Both the position numbers and the translations under genes were made by a program. Positions 43,448 through 53,257 of a stretch of DNA of 64,000 nt are shown here, piece by piece. The stretch is taken from assembly GCF_003264855.1 (NCBI RefSeq), contig NZ_NFZS01000007.1, forward strand, positions 1 to 64,000. Reading direction: 5' to 3'. The notes beneath the pieces are model-generated. The model ran no database searches and was not told where the DNA came from. It saw only the letters and a program-made list of their open reading frames with translations. The stretch comes from Dyella jiangningensis. Its GTDB lineage: Bacteria > Pseudomonadota > Gammaproteobacteria > Xanthomonadales > Rhodanobacteraceae. Within the stretch, counting starts at the first letter, position 1; each line of letters starts with the position of its first letter.

Positions 43448-44353
43448 ATGAAGCAGCGGCATATCGATCTGTTGGTGGTGCTCGGCATTTTCGTGGCGTA
43501 CTCGGTCACGATCCGGTTGGCGATGCACCTGGGCGTGCTGGAGAGCCTGCTTGGCGGCGCCGCCAACACCATTCCCGTGGTGGTGTTCGGCGCGATGGTC
43601 CGACGCATCATCCTGCGCAGGCTCGTCGGAAAGCCCGCCGCCGTGCAATGGCTGGCCCATGTTCCGCTGTGCGCCGCGTTCTCCGTGCTCTCCTATGGCC
43701 TGCTGATCGTGCTGCTGGGCTTGTTCAATGGCGGCGAGTCTTCCGGCTTTCTGGTCAAGCCCTTCTCGGTGAGCGGAACGGCCTGGCAAACGCTGGAGAA
43801 CGTGACGACCTACGCACTCATCGCGGCGATGTCGTACCTGCAGGCCCAACATCGGCAACAGGACGTGTCGCCCGTTCTCTCCGAGACGCCGCCGGTCGAC
43901 CGGCCGGAACCACTGCCACCGCGCGTGAGTGTCGGGCTGGAGTCGGCGCCAGACCATCGCGCCGCTCCGGTCACGCCTTCGGCCGACGGGGCCGCCAAGG
44001 AGCGCGACGATGCCGGCATGCAGCCGGACCGGTCACGCTACTTCGTCCGGATCGGTGACGAGCTGCGGCCGATCGACATGAATGCGGTGGTGAGCATCGG
44101 CGGCGCGGACGACTATGCCGAAGTGTGGACGCTCACAGGCAGGCACCTCGTACGCATGACCCTGGCGGAGTTCACCAAGTCGCTGGATCCGGCCAAGTAC
44201 GCCCGCGTCCATCGTTCGTGGATCGTCAACGTGCATCGCATCGCGCGGGCGGAGCCCGCCGGTGGCGGACGGTTGCTCCTGCACATGGAAACCGGACAGA
44301 CGATTTCCACCAGCCGCACGGGAGCGAAGCTGCTGCGCGACCGCGTCATCTGA
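43448..44353 (+). CDS. Membrane-bound LytTR transcriptional regulator
   Basis: A 301-residue protein with four membrane helices (about 8-27, 38-56, 68-90 and 115-135), a polar Pro/Ser-rich linker (140-190) and a C-terminal LytTR DNA-binding domain (about 195-301; 'MNAVVSIGGADDYAEVWTLT', 'YARVHRSWIVNVHRIARAE'). No phosphoacceptor or kinase domain is present, so a membrane event would be sensed and passed to DNA directly in one protein. It ends about 130 bp upstream of the CocE-type hydrolase gene on the same strand, a plausible target. Confidence 0.85.
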   Translation: MKQRHIDLLVVLGIFVAYSVTIRLAMHLGVLESLLGGAANTIPVVVFGAMVRRIILRRLVGKPAAVQWLAHVPLCAAFSVLSYGLLIVLLGLFNGGESSGFLVKPFSVSGTAWQTLENVTTYALIAAMSYLQAQHRQQDVSPVLSETPPVDRPEPLPPRVSVGLESAPDHRAAPVTPSADGAAKERDDAGMQPDRSRYFVRIGDELRPIDMNAVVSIGGADDYAEVWTLTGRHLVRMTLAEFTKSLDPAKYARVHRSWIVNVHRIARAEPAGGGRLLLHMETGQTISTSRTGAKLLRDRVI

Positions 44354-44486
44354 CCGTTCGCCGATCCGGCGTGTCCGTTCACCGATTTTCTTCCTGCATT
44401 CCCGCGTCGACCGGAATCATTCCTCCGACATGGATACCGCGCCGCCATGAACGCGGATCCGGAAATCGTCCCGGGAGAAACGCTTC

Positions 44487-46886
44487 ATGCACACCGTCGC
44501 CTCAACCTCGGCTGCGACAGATCAGATCCACGGTTTCGCACCCGCATCACCCGCAGATGGATCGCCCGCCGCGCTGAAACGGGAAAGCGGCAGGGCATTT
44601 AGCGCCCTGTGGCTACTCGCACTCTGCATGCCTCATACCGTGTTTGCGCAGACGTATGCGTGGAAGGCCCCGACGACCTCGGATGCGACGGCGTCGCAGG
44701 AAGCCATGCCGGAACTGGCCACGCGCGTGCTGCACGACCTTCCGGACGATCCGAGCGCCGCGGGCCTCGATCGCCGCTACCGGCTCGAACTGGTCGCCGG
44801 CGAGTACGACGCGGCCTCGCACACCATGGCCTCGTTGAACGAACGGTGGCGCCACGAGACGGCGATTCCTTCCCGGGCGGCATGGGTCACGGTGCCTTAT
44901 GAGATCTACGCCGATGCCCGGAAGGAGGCGGCCGCAGGCCACCTCGATGAGGCCGCAGCCTACGCCAAGGCGTTCCGCGCGCACTTTGCCCGGCTGGACG
45001 ATTGGCCGTCCGCGGAGGTCGCGCGCACCTTCACCGACACGAGCCTGGCGGAGATGCATGCCGCCTTGCAGTCGGACCTCGAGGCGGCCAAGGGCGCATC
45101 CAAGCTCGATCAGGCCGGAGCCACCCGCCTGCTGGGCGACTATCTGGATGTCTCGGTCTTCCGGCAGGCGTCACTGTTCGCGCCGTCGCTGATGAAGGAG
45201 GACGACGCCCGTCGATATGTCACGGAGGAAAACGTCCTCGTCGAGGAAGCCGCCGGCGCCAGTGTCTGCGCCTACGTCATGCGCCCCAGGAAGGCGGGCC
45301 GGCTTCCCGCGCTGCTTGAGTTCACCATCTATGCCTCGTCGCCCGAGGCCATCCGCGGCAGGGCCCGCCTGTCGGCGGCAAGGAATTATGTCGGCGTGCT
45401 GGGCTTCACGCGCGGCAAGGTGTGCAGCCCCGGCCAGCCTTCCGCGTACCTGACCGATGCGGACGATGCCAGCGCGCTGATCGACTGGATCGGCAAGCAA
45501 CCCTGGAGCGACGGCCGCGTCGGCATGTACGGCGGCAGCTACGAAGGCTTCGCGCAATGGGCAGCAGCCAAGCGCATGCCCTCGGCGTTGAAGGCGATCA
45601 TGCCCAGCGCACCGGTGGCTCCCGGCATCGACGTGCCGATGGAAGGCAACGTGTTCTGGAATTTCGTCTATCCGTGGCCGTTCTTCACGCTCGACGGGAA
45701 GTTCAACGACAAGGCCGCCTACGGCGATGCACAGCGCTGGAGGCAGCTGGACCAGGCGTGGTACGCCAGCGGTCGCGCCTATCGCGACCTGGAGAAGATC
45801 GACGGCACGCCAAACCCCACGTTCCATGCGTGGATCTCGCACCCGTCCTACGACAGCTACTGGCAGGCCATGATTCCGTACCGCACGGAATTCTCGCGTG
45901 TCACGATTCCCGTGCTGCTGGTGGCCGGCTATTACTACGGCGGGCCTGGTGCGGCGGTCTACTACTTCCAGCAATTGGAGAAGTACGCACCGGCCGGCGA
46001 GCACTATCTTCTCATCGGCCCTTATCACCACCTCGGCGCGCAATACGGCGTGCTCGACGCGCAGGGCCGGCTGGTCGACACGCTTGCCGGCCTGCCCGTC
46101 GATGCTGTGGCCCAGCTCGACATGTACGAGCTGCGCTATCCGTGGTTCGACTATGTGTTCAAGCGTGCGCCACGACCCGCGTTGCTTCGCGACAAGGTCA
46201 ACTACGAGGTGACGGGTGCGAACGTGTGGAAGCATGCGCCGTCCTTGGCCGCCATGGCCGATGCGGAACTGCGCTTCCATCTTGGCAGCGGCATGGCGGA
46301 ACGCGGGTTCCACTCGCTCATCGAGCAGGCTCCTTCAGGAAAGCGGACGTCCATTCCCTTCACCATCGATCTCGCCGACCGAAGCGACCGGCATGATGCC
46401 GCCATCGGCGGCCGCGTGATGGACACGGCCATCGACACCCGCCATGGCCTGGCCTTCGTCAGCCGGCGATTCGACACGGCGACCGAACTGAGCGGCCTGT
46501 TCTCCGGCCAGCTCGACTTCATCACGAACAAGCAGGACTTCGACCTCGCGATCGATCTGTACGACCTAACGCCCCAAGGTCATTACATACAGCTCAGCCA
46601 GTACTGGACGCGCGCCAGTTACGCGGCGGACCGCACGCGGCGCCGGCTTCTGACGCCTGGCCGCGAGCAGCACCTGGTCATCGAAGGCAACCGCCTGATG
46701 AGCCGCGAGCTTGCGCCCGGAAGCCGCCTCGTCATCGTGCTGGGCGTCATCAAGGAAAGCGGCCGGCAGATCAATGTCGGCAGCGGCAAGGACGTCAGCG
46801 ACGAAACGGTGGCGGATGCCGGCGCACCGTTGTCCATTCGCTGGCTGACCACCAGCTTCATCGCCGTACCGCTGCGGCGCCGATGA
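44487..46886 (+). CDS. CocE/NonD-family (X-Pro dipeptidyl peptidase-like) hydrolase
   Basis: A 799-residue exported protein. A hydrophobic segment at about 40-55 ('LWLLALCMPHTVFAQ') probably forms the signal, with an unusually long leader before it. A helical domain without known relatives follows (about 60-245), then an S15/CocE alpha/beta-hydrolase domain with 'GMYGGSYEGFAQWAAAKRMP' (nucleophile Ser in GGSYEG) and 'LLIGPYHHLGA' (catalytic His region), and a C-terminal jelly-roll-like domain. Family members cleave peptides, beta-lactams or esters. The start at 44487 is uncertain; ATG 44629 is also plausible and would shorten the leader. Confidence 0.82.
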   Translation: MHTVASTSAATDQIHGFAPASPADGSPAALKRESGRAFSALWLLALCMPHTVFAQTYAWKAPTTSDATASQEAMPELATRVLHDLPDDPSAAGLDRRYRLELVAGEYDAASHTMASLNERWRHETAIPSRAAWVTVPYEIYADARKEAAAGHLDEAAAYAKAFRAHFARLDDWPSAEVARTFTDTSLAEMHAALQSDLEAAKGASKLDQAGATRLLGDYLDVSVFRQASLFAPSLMKEDDARRYVTEENVLVEEAAGASVCAYVMRPRKAGRLPALLEFTIYASSPEAIRGRARLSAARNYVGVLGFTRGKVCSPGQPSAYLTDADDASALIDWIGKQPWSDGRVGMYGGSYEGFAQWAAAKRMPSALKAIMPSAPVAPGIDVPMEGNVFWNFVYPWPFFTLDGKFNDKAAYGDAQRWRQLDQAWYASGRAYRDLEKIDGTPNPTFHAWISHPSYDSYWQAMIPYRTEFSRVTIPVLLVAGYYYGGPGAAVYYFQQLEKYAPAGEHYLLIGPYHHLGAQYGVLDAQGRLVDTLAGLPVDAVAQLDMYELRYPWFDYVFKRAPRPALLRDKVNYEVTGANVWKHAPSLAAMADAELRFHLGSGMAERGFHSLIEQAPSGKRTSIPFTIDLADRSDRHDAAIGGRVMDTAIDTRHGLAFVSRRFDTATELSGLFSGQLDFITNKQDFDLAIDLYDLTPQGHYIQLSQYWTRASYAADRTRRRLLTPGREQHLVIEGNRLMSRELAPGSRLVIVLGVIKESGRQINVGSGKDVSDETVADAGAPLSIRWLTTSFIAVPLRRR

Positions 46887-46973
46887 GCGTCAAACGTCTG
46901 CATGGTCGGCGGAATGCGGGAAGCGTCCGCTTCGGTCGGCACAGCGATATCGCCATGGTTCAAGCGAATGCCG

Positions 46974-48056
46974 TCAGGCGATGGATGCGTCGACGACGAC
47001 CCGATTGCGCCCGTTGAGCTTGGCCTGGCGCATCGCCATGTCGGCGCGCGACATCAGGCTGTCGATGCTTTCGCCGGGGCGGTTGCATGGCGCGATGCCG
47101 ATGCTGATCGTCAGGGGGCGATCGGGGCGCTGCACGACGCGCATCGCTTCGCGCAGCTGCTCGGCGCGCAGCTGAGCATGCTGCAGGTCGGCGCCGGGCA
47201 GCAGCACGACGAACTCTTCGCCGCCGATCCTTCCGATCAGGTCCGATTCGCGCATCTGCGAACGCAGGCGGTCCGCGAGCTTGACCAGCACGTCGTCGCC
47301 GGCTGCGTGGCCAAACGTGTCGTTGAGCTGCTTGAAATGGTCGGCATCGAGATAGAGCACCGCCGCCGGCATCCGTCGGAGGTAGATATCGTCCAGCGCA
47401 TCGCGTGCGAGTTCGAGGAAGCGGTTGCGCTGCAGCAGTCCGGTCAGTCCGTCGGTGTGCGCCTGCGCCCTCAGTTGCTTCTCCAGCCGGTACTGTTCGA
47501 ACAGGGTCCGCGTCATGAATGCGCGCAGCACGGTGGCCACCGACATGGCGATGGTCATGTACACCGCGTACTGGAAGATCGGGAGACCGCTGGTCGCGCC
47601 TATCAGCAGCATGGGCAAGGGGCCGAGCGCGCAGATGATCATCGCGACGATGAAATCCCAGCGCCCGATCCAGATCACCGACGAAGCCACTGGCAACAAC
47701 AGGCCGGGCAGCACCAGCCGCTGCCCGGGCGCCTGCCCGATGCCGTTGAGGTTGACGCCCATTTCCAGCACGAGCACGCACGACAAGGCCAGCAGGCTGA
47801 GCGGAACGGGCCGCTTCTCGCGACGGGTGAGCAGGGCCAGCACGGCGAGCGGGACGGCCGGGGCAAGGCGCAGCAGCACGGGCACCGGTGAGCCGCTGAC
47901 CAGCGCGCGCCCGCCGGCCGCCAGCAGATAGGCGGCAACGGCCAGCAAGGTCAGGGCCTGGATCGCCGGCGCCATGCGTTGTGCCAGATAGTGCGTGTAG
48001 TCGCTCCGCTGACGGGAATCGTCGGCGCCAGGCTCCTTGGCGAAACGGTTGTGCAT
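46974..48056 (-). CDS. Membrane GGDEF diguanylate cyclase
   Basis: A 360-residue protein with about six membrane helices (residues 28-190) and a cytoplasmic GGDEF domain (about 195-358). The signature is GGEEF in 'GRIGGEEFVVLLPG' (a functional variant), preceded by RESD five residues upstream, an intact RxxD feedback site. 'AHTDGLTGLLQRNRF' and 'LDADHFKQLNDTFGHAAGDD' are the usual metal and GTP loops. It should synthesise c-di-GMP, with the membrane part possibly sensing. It starts next to a long gene-free region, divergent from the TonB receptor. Confidence 0.88.
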   Translation of the reverse strand: MHNRFAKEPGADDSRQRSDYTHYLAQRMAPAIQALTLLAVAAYLLAAGGRALVSGSPVPVLLRLAPAVPLAVLALLTRREKRPVPLSLLALSCVLVLEMGVNLNGIGQAPGQRLVLPGLLLPVASSVIWIGRWDFIVAMIICALGPLPMLLIGATSGLPIFQYAVYMTIAMSVATVLRAFMTRTLFEQYRLEKQLRAQAHTDGLTGLLQRNRFLELARDALDDIYLRRMPAAVLYLDADHFKQLNDTFGHAAGDDVLVKLADRLRSQMRESDLIGRIGGEEFVVLLPGADLQHAQLRAEQLREAMRVVQRPDRPLTISIGIAPCNRPGESIDSLMSRADMAMRQAKLNGRNRVVVDASIA

Positions 48057-48822
48057 GCGTATCCCTGGGCGCGTCCGGCAAACGGTTGCCGGAGACGCAG
48101 CAAGATGAATGCCATCGGGCGGGAAGCACGCTCAAGAGCAGCCATCGGCGGGCTTCCGCTTGCCGTGCGCGCGTCAGGCCTTACGCGGAAGGGCAGGCAG
48201 CGACGCCCAAGGGCACTGTCCGCGCGCGGCGCCCTGAAGGGAACCCCGGTTCCGTTCGATGGTGGCACCGCCCGCTGCTCTACCGCCGGCAAGCCATCCC
48301 GCAGGCCCGCGAGCTGCGCGTGGGAACGGTGTATGCGACGGCACTGGAATGGTTGACATCGCATGGAATTGATGCACAAATAGACGTCCATACCGCCAAT
48401 TCGGCCGGTATCGTATCTCTCAAGAGACCCATCGCTCGTGGACACCCAGCGTTTCTGCATGCCCAGCCATACCGCACACCGCCTTCCGGCGATGTGTTGC
48501 GGTTGTTGATCGGCAACCGCGCAGAAACCCTCACCGGGCCCCAGGCCCCTACGCGACCGGCCCCTGGCCCAGCGAGTGTCCCATGTTCCGTTTTCCCCAC
48601 GCCCCTGCGGCGAATCCGCTCGTGCCACGACATCAGCCTTGCTGTTGTTGTCGCTGTCGAATGTGCCGCGTCGCCTGACGTAGCTCCCGCGGGCGTTTCC
48701 ACGCCCCTGCTCTGACGCCGTCCCCACGGCGAATCCCCGGCAGCTCCCCCGCTGTCTTCATCCGCATCCCCTTTACCTGGCCGCGCGCCGGGACGGGCGT
48801 GCACATAAGGACTTTTTGCACC
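48057..48822. other. 766-bp gene-free region upstream of the TonB receptor
   Basis: Divergent space between the GGDEF gene and the TonB receptor. Open frames here have poor composition and no recognised domains, and I accept none. A promoter-like pair TTGACA (48353-48358) and ACAAAT (48376-48381) at a 17-bp spacing lies about 440 bp before the receptor's ATG, with a local drop in GC. A long 5' leader or a small RNA is possible, but I see no known riboswitch. Confidence 0.4.
48353..48381 (+). promoter_or_regulatory. Possible sigma-70 promoter in the long gap before the TonB receptor
   Basis: TTGACA, 17 bp, ACAAAT. The -35 is a perfect match and the -10 matches only at three positions. The local sequence is AT-richer than its surroundings. 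Low confidence. Confidence 0.25.
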
Positions 48823-51411
48823 ATGGCCAAGCCAAGCCTGCTTACCCTCGCCATTGCCGCCGTACTGGCGGCATCCGTGCATGCCGAGGACAACAACGAC
48901 ACCACCAGGCCCACCCAGTTGGAGGCTGTCACCGTCACCGGCTCCAACATCAAGACCACCGACATCGAAGGCCCCAGCCCGGTGCAGGTGATCACCGCGG
49001 AACAGATCAAGAGCAGTGGCAAGACCACGCTGCCCGACGTGCTCCGCGCCATTTCCGCGAACACCGGCAACAGCGTGAACGAGCAGCTCACGGGGAGCTT
49101 CTCCGCCGGCACCGCGGGCATTTCACTGCGTGGCCTGGGCCAGAAGAACACCCTGGTGCTGGTCGACGGCAAGCGCGTGGCGAACTACGCCACGGCGTAT
49201 GAACTGCAGGACACCTTCGTCGATCTCAACTCGCTTCCGCTGGCAGCAGTAGAGCGCATCGAAGTGCTCAAGGATGGCGCGTCGGCGGTGTATGGCTCCG
49301 ACGCCATCGCGGGCGTCGTCAACATCATCCTCAAGCAGAACTACCAGGGCGCGGAAGCCGGCGCGAGTTTCGGCAGCAGCACCGAAGGCACCGGCCAGAC
49401 GGAGAACAATTTCCATCTGCTGCTGGGCCACGGCGACGTGAAGAAGGACGGCTACAACGTGTTCTTCGCGCTGGACGGTACGCGCAGCAACCAGCTCAAT
49501 GCCAGCGACGTGAGCTGGCTGCGCGGCAACGATTTCCGTGACAAGCCGGGCGGCCAGCTCAACTGGGTGCCGACCAACTACTACGACAACGATCCCACCC
49601 AAGGCTTCGCCAACGCCGTGGGCCCGGTGCAGAAAGTGCCCTACGGCGCGATCACGCCAGGCAAGACGGGCGATGTATGGGCCTACAATCCCGCCGCCTA
49701 CGACTCGGTGATCCCCGGCGTGGAGCGCTACCACGCCGTACTGCGCGGCACGGTCAAGCTCACCGATGACATCACCGGCTACGGCGAGGCCATCTACAGC
49801 CGCAGCCATGCTGCTTTCATCTTCGGCGCGCCGCTTGCCATCGGCAGCGGACTGCGGTCATGGGACAACCAGCAACAACACCTGGTGAACATCAACACCA
49901 CGTTGCCCGTGGGCAATCCCGCCAACCCCTACGACGTGCCCACGCCGGTCAACACCAACCTGTGGGGCGTAGGTCCACGCAACAAGCGCGACCGCACGAT
50001 CTTCACGCGCTTCCTCGCCGGCGTGAAAGGGCATACCGGAAACTGGGACTGGGATGTCTCGGCGCAGCATTCCGAAAGCAGCCTGAAGGAATACGTCACC
50101 AACTTCGGCAATCGGTACGCGTTCGAATCGTTGCTGGCCCATGGCGGCTACGATTTCACCAGCAACGACAATCCTGCGTCGGCGGTGGATGCCCTGCGCC
50201 TGTCCACCATCCGCCCCGCGGTATCGCGATTGAGCACGGTGGATGCCACGGCAAGCACGCAGCTGTTCGACTTGCCGGCGGGTGCGGTCGGTTTCGCGGC
50301 GGGTTACCAGTTCCGCCACGAGGCGATGAACTCGCGCACCTCCGAAGCGGTGCTGTCGGGCACGGAACTGCGTCCGGCCATCGACGTGATCCAGGGCTCA
50401 CGCAACGTCAACGCCGCCTACGCGGAGTTCAACGTGCCGCTGCTCAGCACGCTGGAAGTGAATGTCGCCGGCCGCCTGGATCGCTACAGCGATTTCGGCG
50501 ACGCCTTCGCACCGAAGGCCAGCCTGCGCTATCAGCCGCTGGATTGGCTGCTGCTGCGCGGGTCGTTCTCGCGCGGGTTCCGCGCGCCGTCGCTGCCGGA
50601 GATCACCAACAGCACGGCGGTGAGCTACAGCAGCGTGGTCGATCCGTACGACCCGGTCACGCCGGGCCAGCGTCGTGGCTATACCGACGTATTCACGGCC
50701 AACCCGAACCTCAAGCCCGAACGCTCGACCAACTACAACCTGGGCTTCGTGATTTCGCCCACCAGCGATACCAGCCTGGGCGCGGACTACTACCACATCG
50801 TGCAGCGCGGGATCATCGGACCGGACAACGACCAGGCGTTGGTGAACCAGCAGGATCCGCGCGTTCAGCGCGACGCGCAGGGCCGCATCGTCACCATCTA
50901 CAACCAGTACAAGAACCAGCAGAGCCTCACCACCGATGGCATCGACATCGACTTCCACCACGCACTGCATACGCAAGCTTATGGCGACTTCGCGCTGAAC
51001 AGTTCGATCACGCGCCTGTTGAAGTACAGCGAACCGCTGGTGGCAGGCGAAGCACCGGTGAACGGGGCCGGCACCAACCTGTTCGGTTCACTGCCCAAGT
51101 GGCGTGCGGTCACGGGCCTCAACTGGGCGTACCGCGATGTCTCGAGCACGCTTACCTGGTACTACGTGGATGGCTACAAGCAGAACCCGGACAACCTGCT
51201 GACGCCGGCGTATCCCACGCGCGTGAAGAACTGGAGCACGTTCGATCTGTCGGTGGCGTACACGGGCCTGCCCAAGACCACCATCACCCTGGCAGTGCAG
51301 AACCTGCAGAACCGCCGGCCGCCGTGGGATCCGTCGACGCCATACTTCGACATCACGCAGGCCGATCCGCGCGGGCGCTTCGTGACGCTGGGCGTCGACT
51401 ACCACTTCTGA
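48823..51411 (+). CDS. TonB-dependent outer-membrane receptor
   Basis: An 862-residue outer-membrane protein. It has a signal peptide (MAKPSLLTLAIAAVLAASVH, cut before 'AEDNN'), the TonB box-like 'LEAVTVTGS', a plug domain (about 45-170, 'SLRGLGQKNTLVLVDGKRVA', 'IEVLKDGASAVYGSDAIAGV') and a C-terminal barrel ending 'FVTLGVDYHF' with the terminal Phe needed for BamA recognition. It resembles the large Xanthomonadales TonB receptors, many used for carbohydrates or peptides; the ligand is unknown. No regulator or partner is adjacent apart from the downstream SDR gene, which is convergent. Confidence 0.92.
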   Translation: MAKPSLLTLAIAAVLAASVHAEDNNDTTRPTQLEAVTVTGSNIKTTDIEGPSPVQVITAEQIKSSGKTTLPDVLRAISANTGNSVNEQLTGSFSAGTAGISLRGLGQKNTLVLVDGKRVANYATAYELQDTFVDLNSLPLAAVERIEVLKDGASAVYGSDAIAGVVNIILKQNYQGAEAGASFGSSTEGTGQTENNFHLLLGHGDVKKDGYNVFFALDGTRSNQLNASDVSWLRGNDFRDKPGGQLNWVPTNYYDNDPTQGFANAVGPVQKVPYGAITPGKTGDVWAYNPAAYDSVIPGVERYHAVLRGTVKLTDDITGYGEAIYSRSHAAFIFGAPLAIGSGLRSWDNQQQHLVNINTTLPVGNPANPYDVPTPVNTNLWGVGPRNKRDRTIFTRFLAGVKGHTGNWDWDVSAQHSESSLKEYVTNFGNRYAFESLLAHGGYDFTSNDNPASAVDALRLSTIRPAVSRLSTVDATASTQLFDLPAGAVGFAAGYQFRHEAMNSRTSEAVLSGTELRPAIDVIQGSRNVNAAYAEFNVPLLSTLEVNVAGRLDRYSDFGDAFAPKASLRYQPLDWLLLRGSFSRGFRAPSLPEITNSTAVSYSSVVDPYDPVTPGQRRGYTDVFTANPNLKPERSTNYNLGFVISPTSDTSLGADYYHIVQRGIIGPDNDQALVNQQDPRVQRDAQGRIVTIYNQYKNQQSLTTDGIDIDFHHALHTQAYGDFALNSSITRLLKYSEPLVAGEAPVNGAGTNLFGSLPKWRAVTGLNWAYRDVSSTLTWYYVDGYKQNPDNLLTPAYPTRVKNWSTFDLSVAYTGLPKTTITLAVQNLQNRRPPWDPSTPYFDITQADPRGRFVTLGVDYHF

Positions 51412-51464
51412 GCGCAGCGATGCTTCCATGGAGCCTGATGGCCCGGCAGGCTCCTCGGTTCGCT

Positions 51465-52169
51465 TCAGATCGAGCGCATCAGCCCGCCGTCGACGCGCAG
51501 GTTCTGCCCGGTGATGTAACCGGCGCCGTCGGAGACCAGGAAGGCGACCGTCGCGGCGATCTCCTCCGCCGTGCCGTAACGACCGAGCGGCACGGCCTGT
51601 CTGCGTTCGACGGTTTCGGGCAGGGAGTCGATCCAGCCCGGGAGAATGTTGTTGATGCGCACGCCGGCCGGCGCGACTTCGTCTGCCACCATCTTGATGA
51701 AGCTCGCTAGGCCTGCGCGCATGACGCCCGAGGTCGGGAACATCGGTGATGGCTCGAAAGCCCAGGCGGTGGAGATGTTGACGATGGCGCCGCCGCCCTG
51801 GGCCACCATGATCGGCGCCACCAGGCGCGTGGGCCGGATCGCGCTCAGCAGATAGACGTCCATCGCGCTGTGCCAGTCGTCGTCCGACAGCTCCAGCACC
51901 TTGCCGCGCGGGCCATGGCCCGCCGAGTTCACCAGCGCATCGATGCGACCCCACTGCGCCATGGCGTTGTCCACGAGCCGCTTGAGGTCATCCGGCGACT
52001 GGTTGGAACCGGTGACGCCGATGCCGCCCAGCTCCTTGGCCAGCGCTTCGCCCTTGCCCGATGAGGAAAGGATGCCGACGCGATAACCGTCCTGCGCCAG
52101 CCGCCGGGCCGCCGCGGCGCCCATGCCCGAACCACCGGCGGTGATGAGCGCTACTTTTTCTACAGCCAT
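51465..52169 (-). CDS. SDR-fold oxidoreductase lacking the YxxxK pair
   Basis: A 234-residue short-chain dehydrogenase/reductase-type protein. It has the NAD(P) loop 'VALITAGGSGMGAAAARRLA', 'ALVNSAGHGPRGK' (NAG-like), 'ISTAW' and the C-terminal 'SDGAGYITGQNLRVDGGLM'. Where the catalytic YxxxK should be, the sequence reads 'FPTSGVMRAGLASF', with Ser in place of Tyr and Arg in place of Lys, so the classical mechanism is not possible. I recall related proteins with the same change, so it may be a distinct subgroup. Start at ATG 52169. Confidence 0.85.
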   Translation of the reverse strand: MAVEKVALITAGGSGMGAAAARRLAQDGYRVGILSSSGKGEALAKELGGIGVTGSNQSPDDLKRLVDNAMAQWGRIDALVNSAGHGPRGKVLELSDDDWHSAMDVYLLSAIRPTRLVAPIMVAQGGGAIVNISTAWAFEPSPMFPTSGVMRAGLASFIKMVADEVAPAGVRINNILPGWIDSLPETVERRQAVPLGRYGTAEEIAATVAFLVSDGAGYITGQNLRVDGGLMRSI

Positions 52170-52256
52170 GGCGTGTCCTCGAAAGTGGGGAATGCTCGCG
52201 CATTGATACACCGATGCGGCGTCGCCGGGCAAAAGGCCTCGCCGTGCGGATGCCGC

Positions 52257-53183
52257 TCAGAGCAGCACGAAGTCCTTGGGCTCCAGCGGCGGCGGCAGAT
52301 CCGCGTCGCCAAGCAGTCCGAGCAGGTCGATCTCGATGTTGCGGCTGATCGCATCGAGCGGCAGATCGTTGGGCAGCAGATCGAAGGGATCCTCGATCTG
52401 TTCGCCGATCGCATCAAGCCCGAAGAAGGTATAGGCGATCACGCCGACGACGAGCGGCGTGAACCAGCCGAGCGGGCCGATCAGGCAGAACGGCAGCATG
52501 AAGCAGTACACGTGCACGGTTCGATGCAGCAGCAGGATGTAGGTGAAGGGAATCGGCGTTCCCTTGATACGTTCGCAGCCGCCGAGGACATGCGAGAAGC
52601 GATCCAGCTCTTCATCCATCCGCGCCAGCAGGATGTCGCCTGCACCCGCGTCGCGCACCGCCTTGGCCAGGTCACGTCCGAGCTGGTCGAGAATCGCGTT
52701 CGGCACATGGCGAACGTGCTTCAGGCGTTCGCTCGCCTCATGGCCGAGCCAGCGCTCCAGTTCCGCATGCGCGGTGGTGCCGCGCAGGTGGTGGCGCAAT
52801 GCGTGCACGAAGCCGATCACGCGATGGACAAGCGCGCGCCGTTCGCGGGGATCAAGGTCCGGCAGGAATGTGCCGGTTTGCCGGACGAGGTTGCGCGCGC
52901 AGATCACCAGCTCGCCCCACAAGGTGCGCCCCTCCCACCAGCGCTGGTAGGCCACGCTGTTGCGGAACTGCAGGAAGATCGCCAGCGTCAGGCCGAGCAG
53001 GGTCAGCGGCGCGGCATTCAAGGTGAAAGCCACCGTGATGCCCCGGCGCTCCGCCACTACCACCGCCAGGGAAAGCAGCATGGTGTAGACCACGCGCGGC
53101 CAGATGATGGGGACGATGGAACCCTTCAACGCGAACAGCAGCGTGGTGACGGAGTGGGTGGTCTTGTGAGGTCTTACGATCAT
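52257..53183 (-). CDS. Bestrophin-family membrane protein
   Basis: A 308-residue protein with about four membrane helices and the bestrophin pattern: an N-terminal 'SIVPIIWPRVVYTMLLSLAV', 'LAIFLQFRNSVAYQRWWEGR' (the RWWEGR segment is diagnostic) and 'LPFCLIGPLGWFTPLVVGVI'. Bacterial members form pentameric channels, usually for cations such as Na+. Length is normal. No genetic partner is evident; it follows the atypical SDR gene on the same strand at about 90 bp distance. Confidence 0.88.
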   Translation of the reverse strand: MIVRPHKTTHSVTTLLFALKGSIVPIIWPRVVYTMLLSLAVVVAERRGITVAFTLNAAPLTLLGLTLAIFLQFRNSVAYQRWWEGRTLWGELVICARNLVRQTGTFLPDLDPRERRALVHRVIGFVHALRHHLRGTTAHAELERWLGHEASERLKHVRHVPNAILDQLGRDLAKAVRDAGAGDILLARMDEELDRFSHVLGGCERIKGTPIPFTYILLLHRTVHVYCFMLPFCLIGPLGWFTPLVVGVIAYTFFGLDAIGEQIEDPFDLLPNDLPLDAISRNIEIDLLGLLGDADLPPPLEPKDFVLL

Positions 53184-53257
53184 GCCGGCGCGCTCGAAGT
53201 TGCCGCATTATCGCCCTGCGGGGCCGCCATGCGTGAGGAAGCACGCTGCACAGGGCA

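Noticed and set aside
47981-48715. Plus-strand open frame of about 240 codons in the gap before the TonB receptor
   Set aside because: Starts inside the GGDEF gene in antisense, Arg/Pro-rich, no domain, and no ribosome site.
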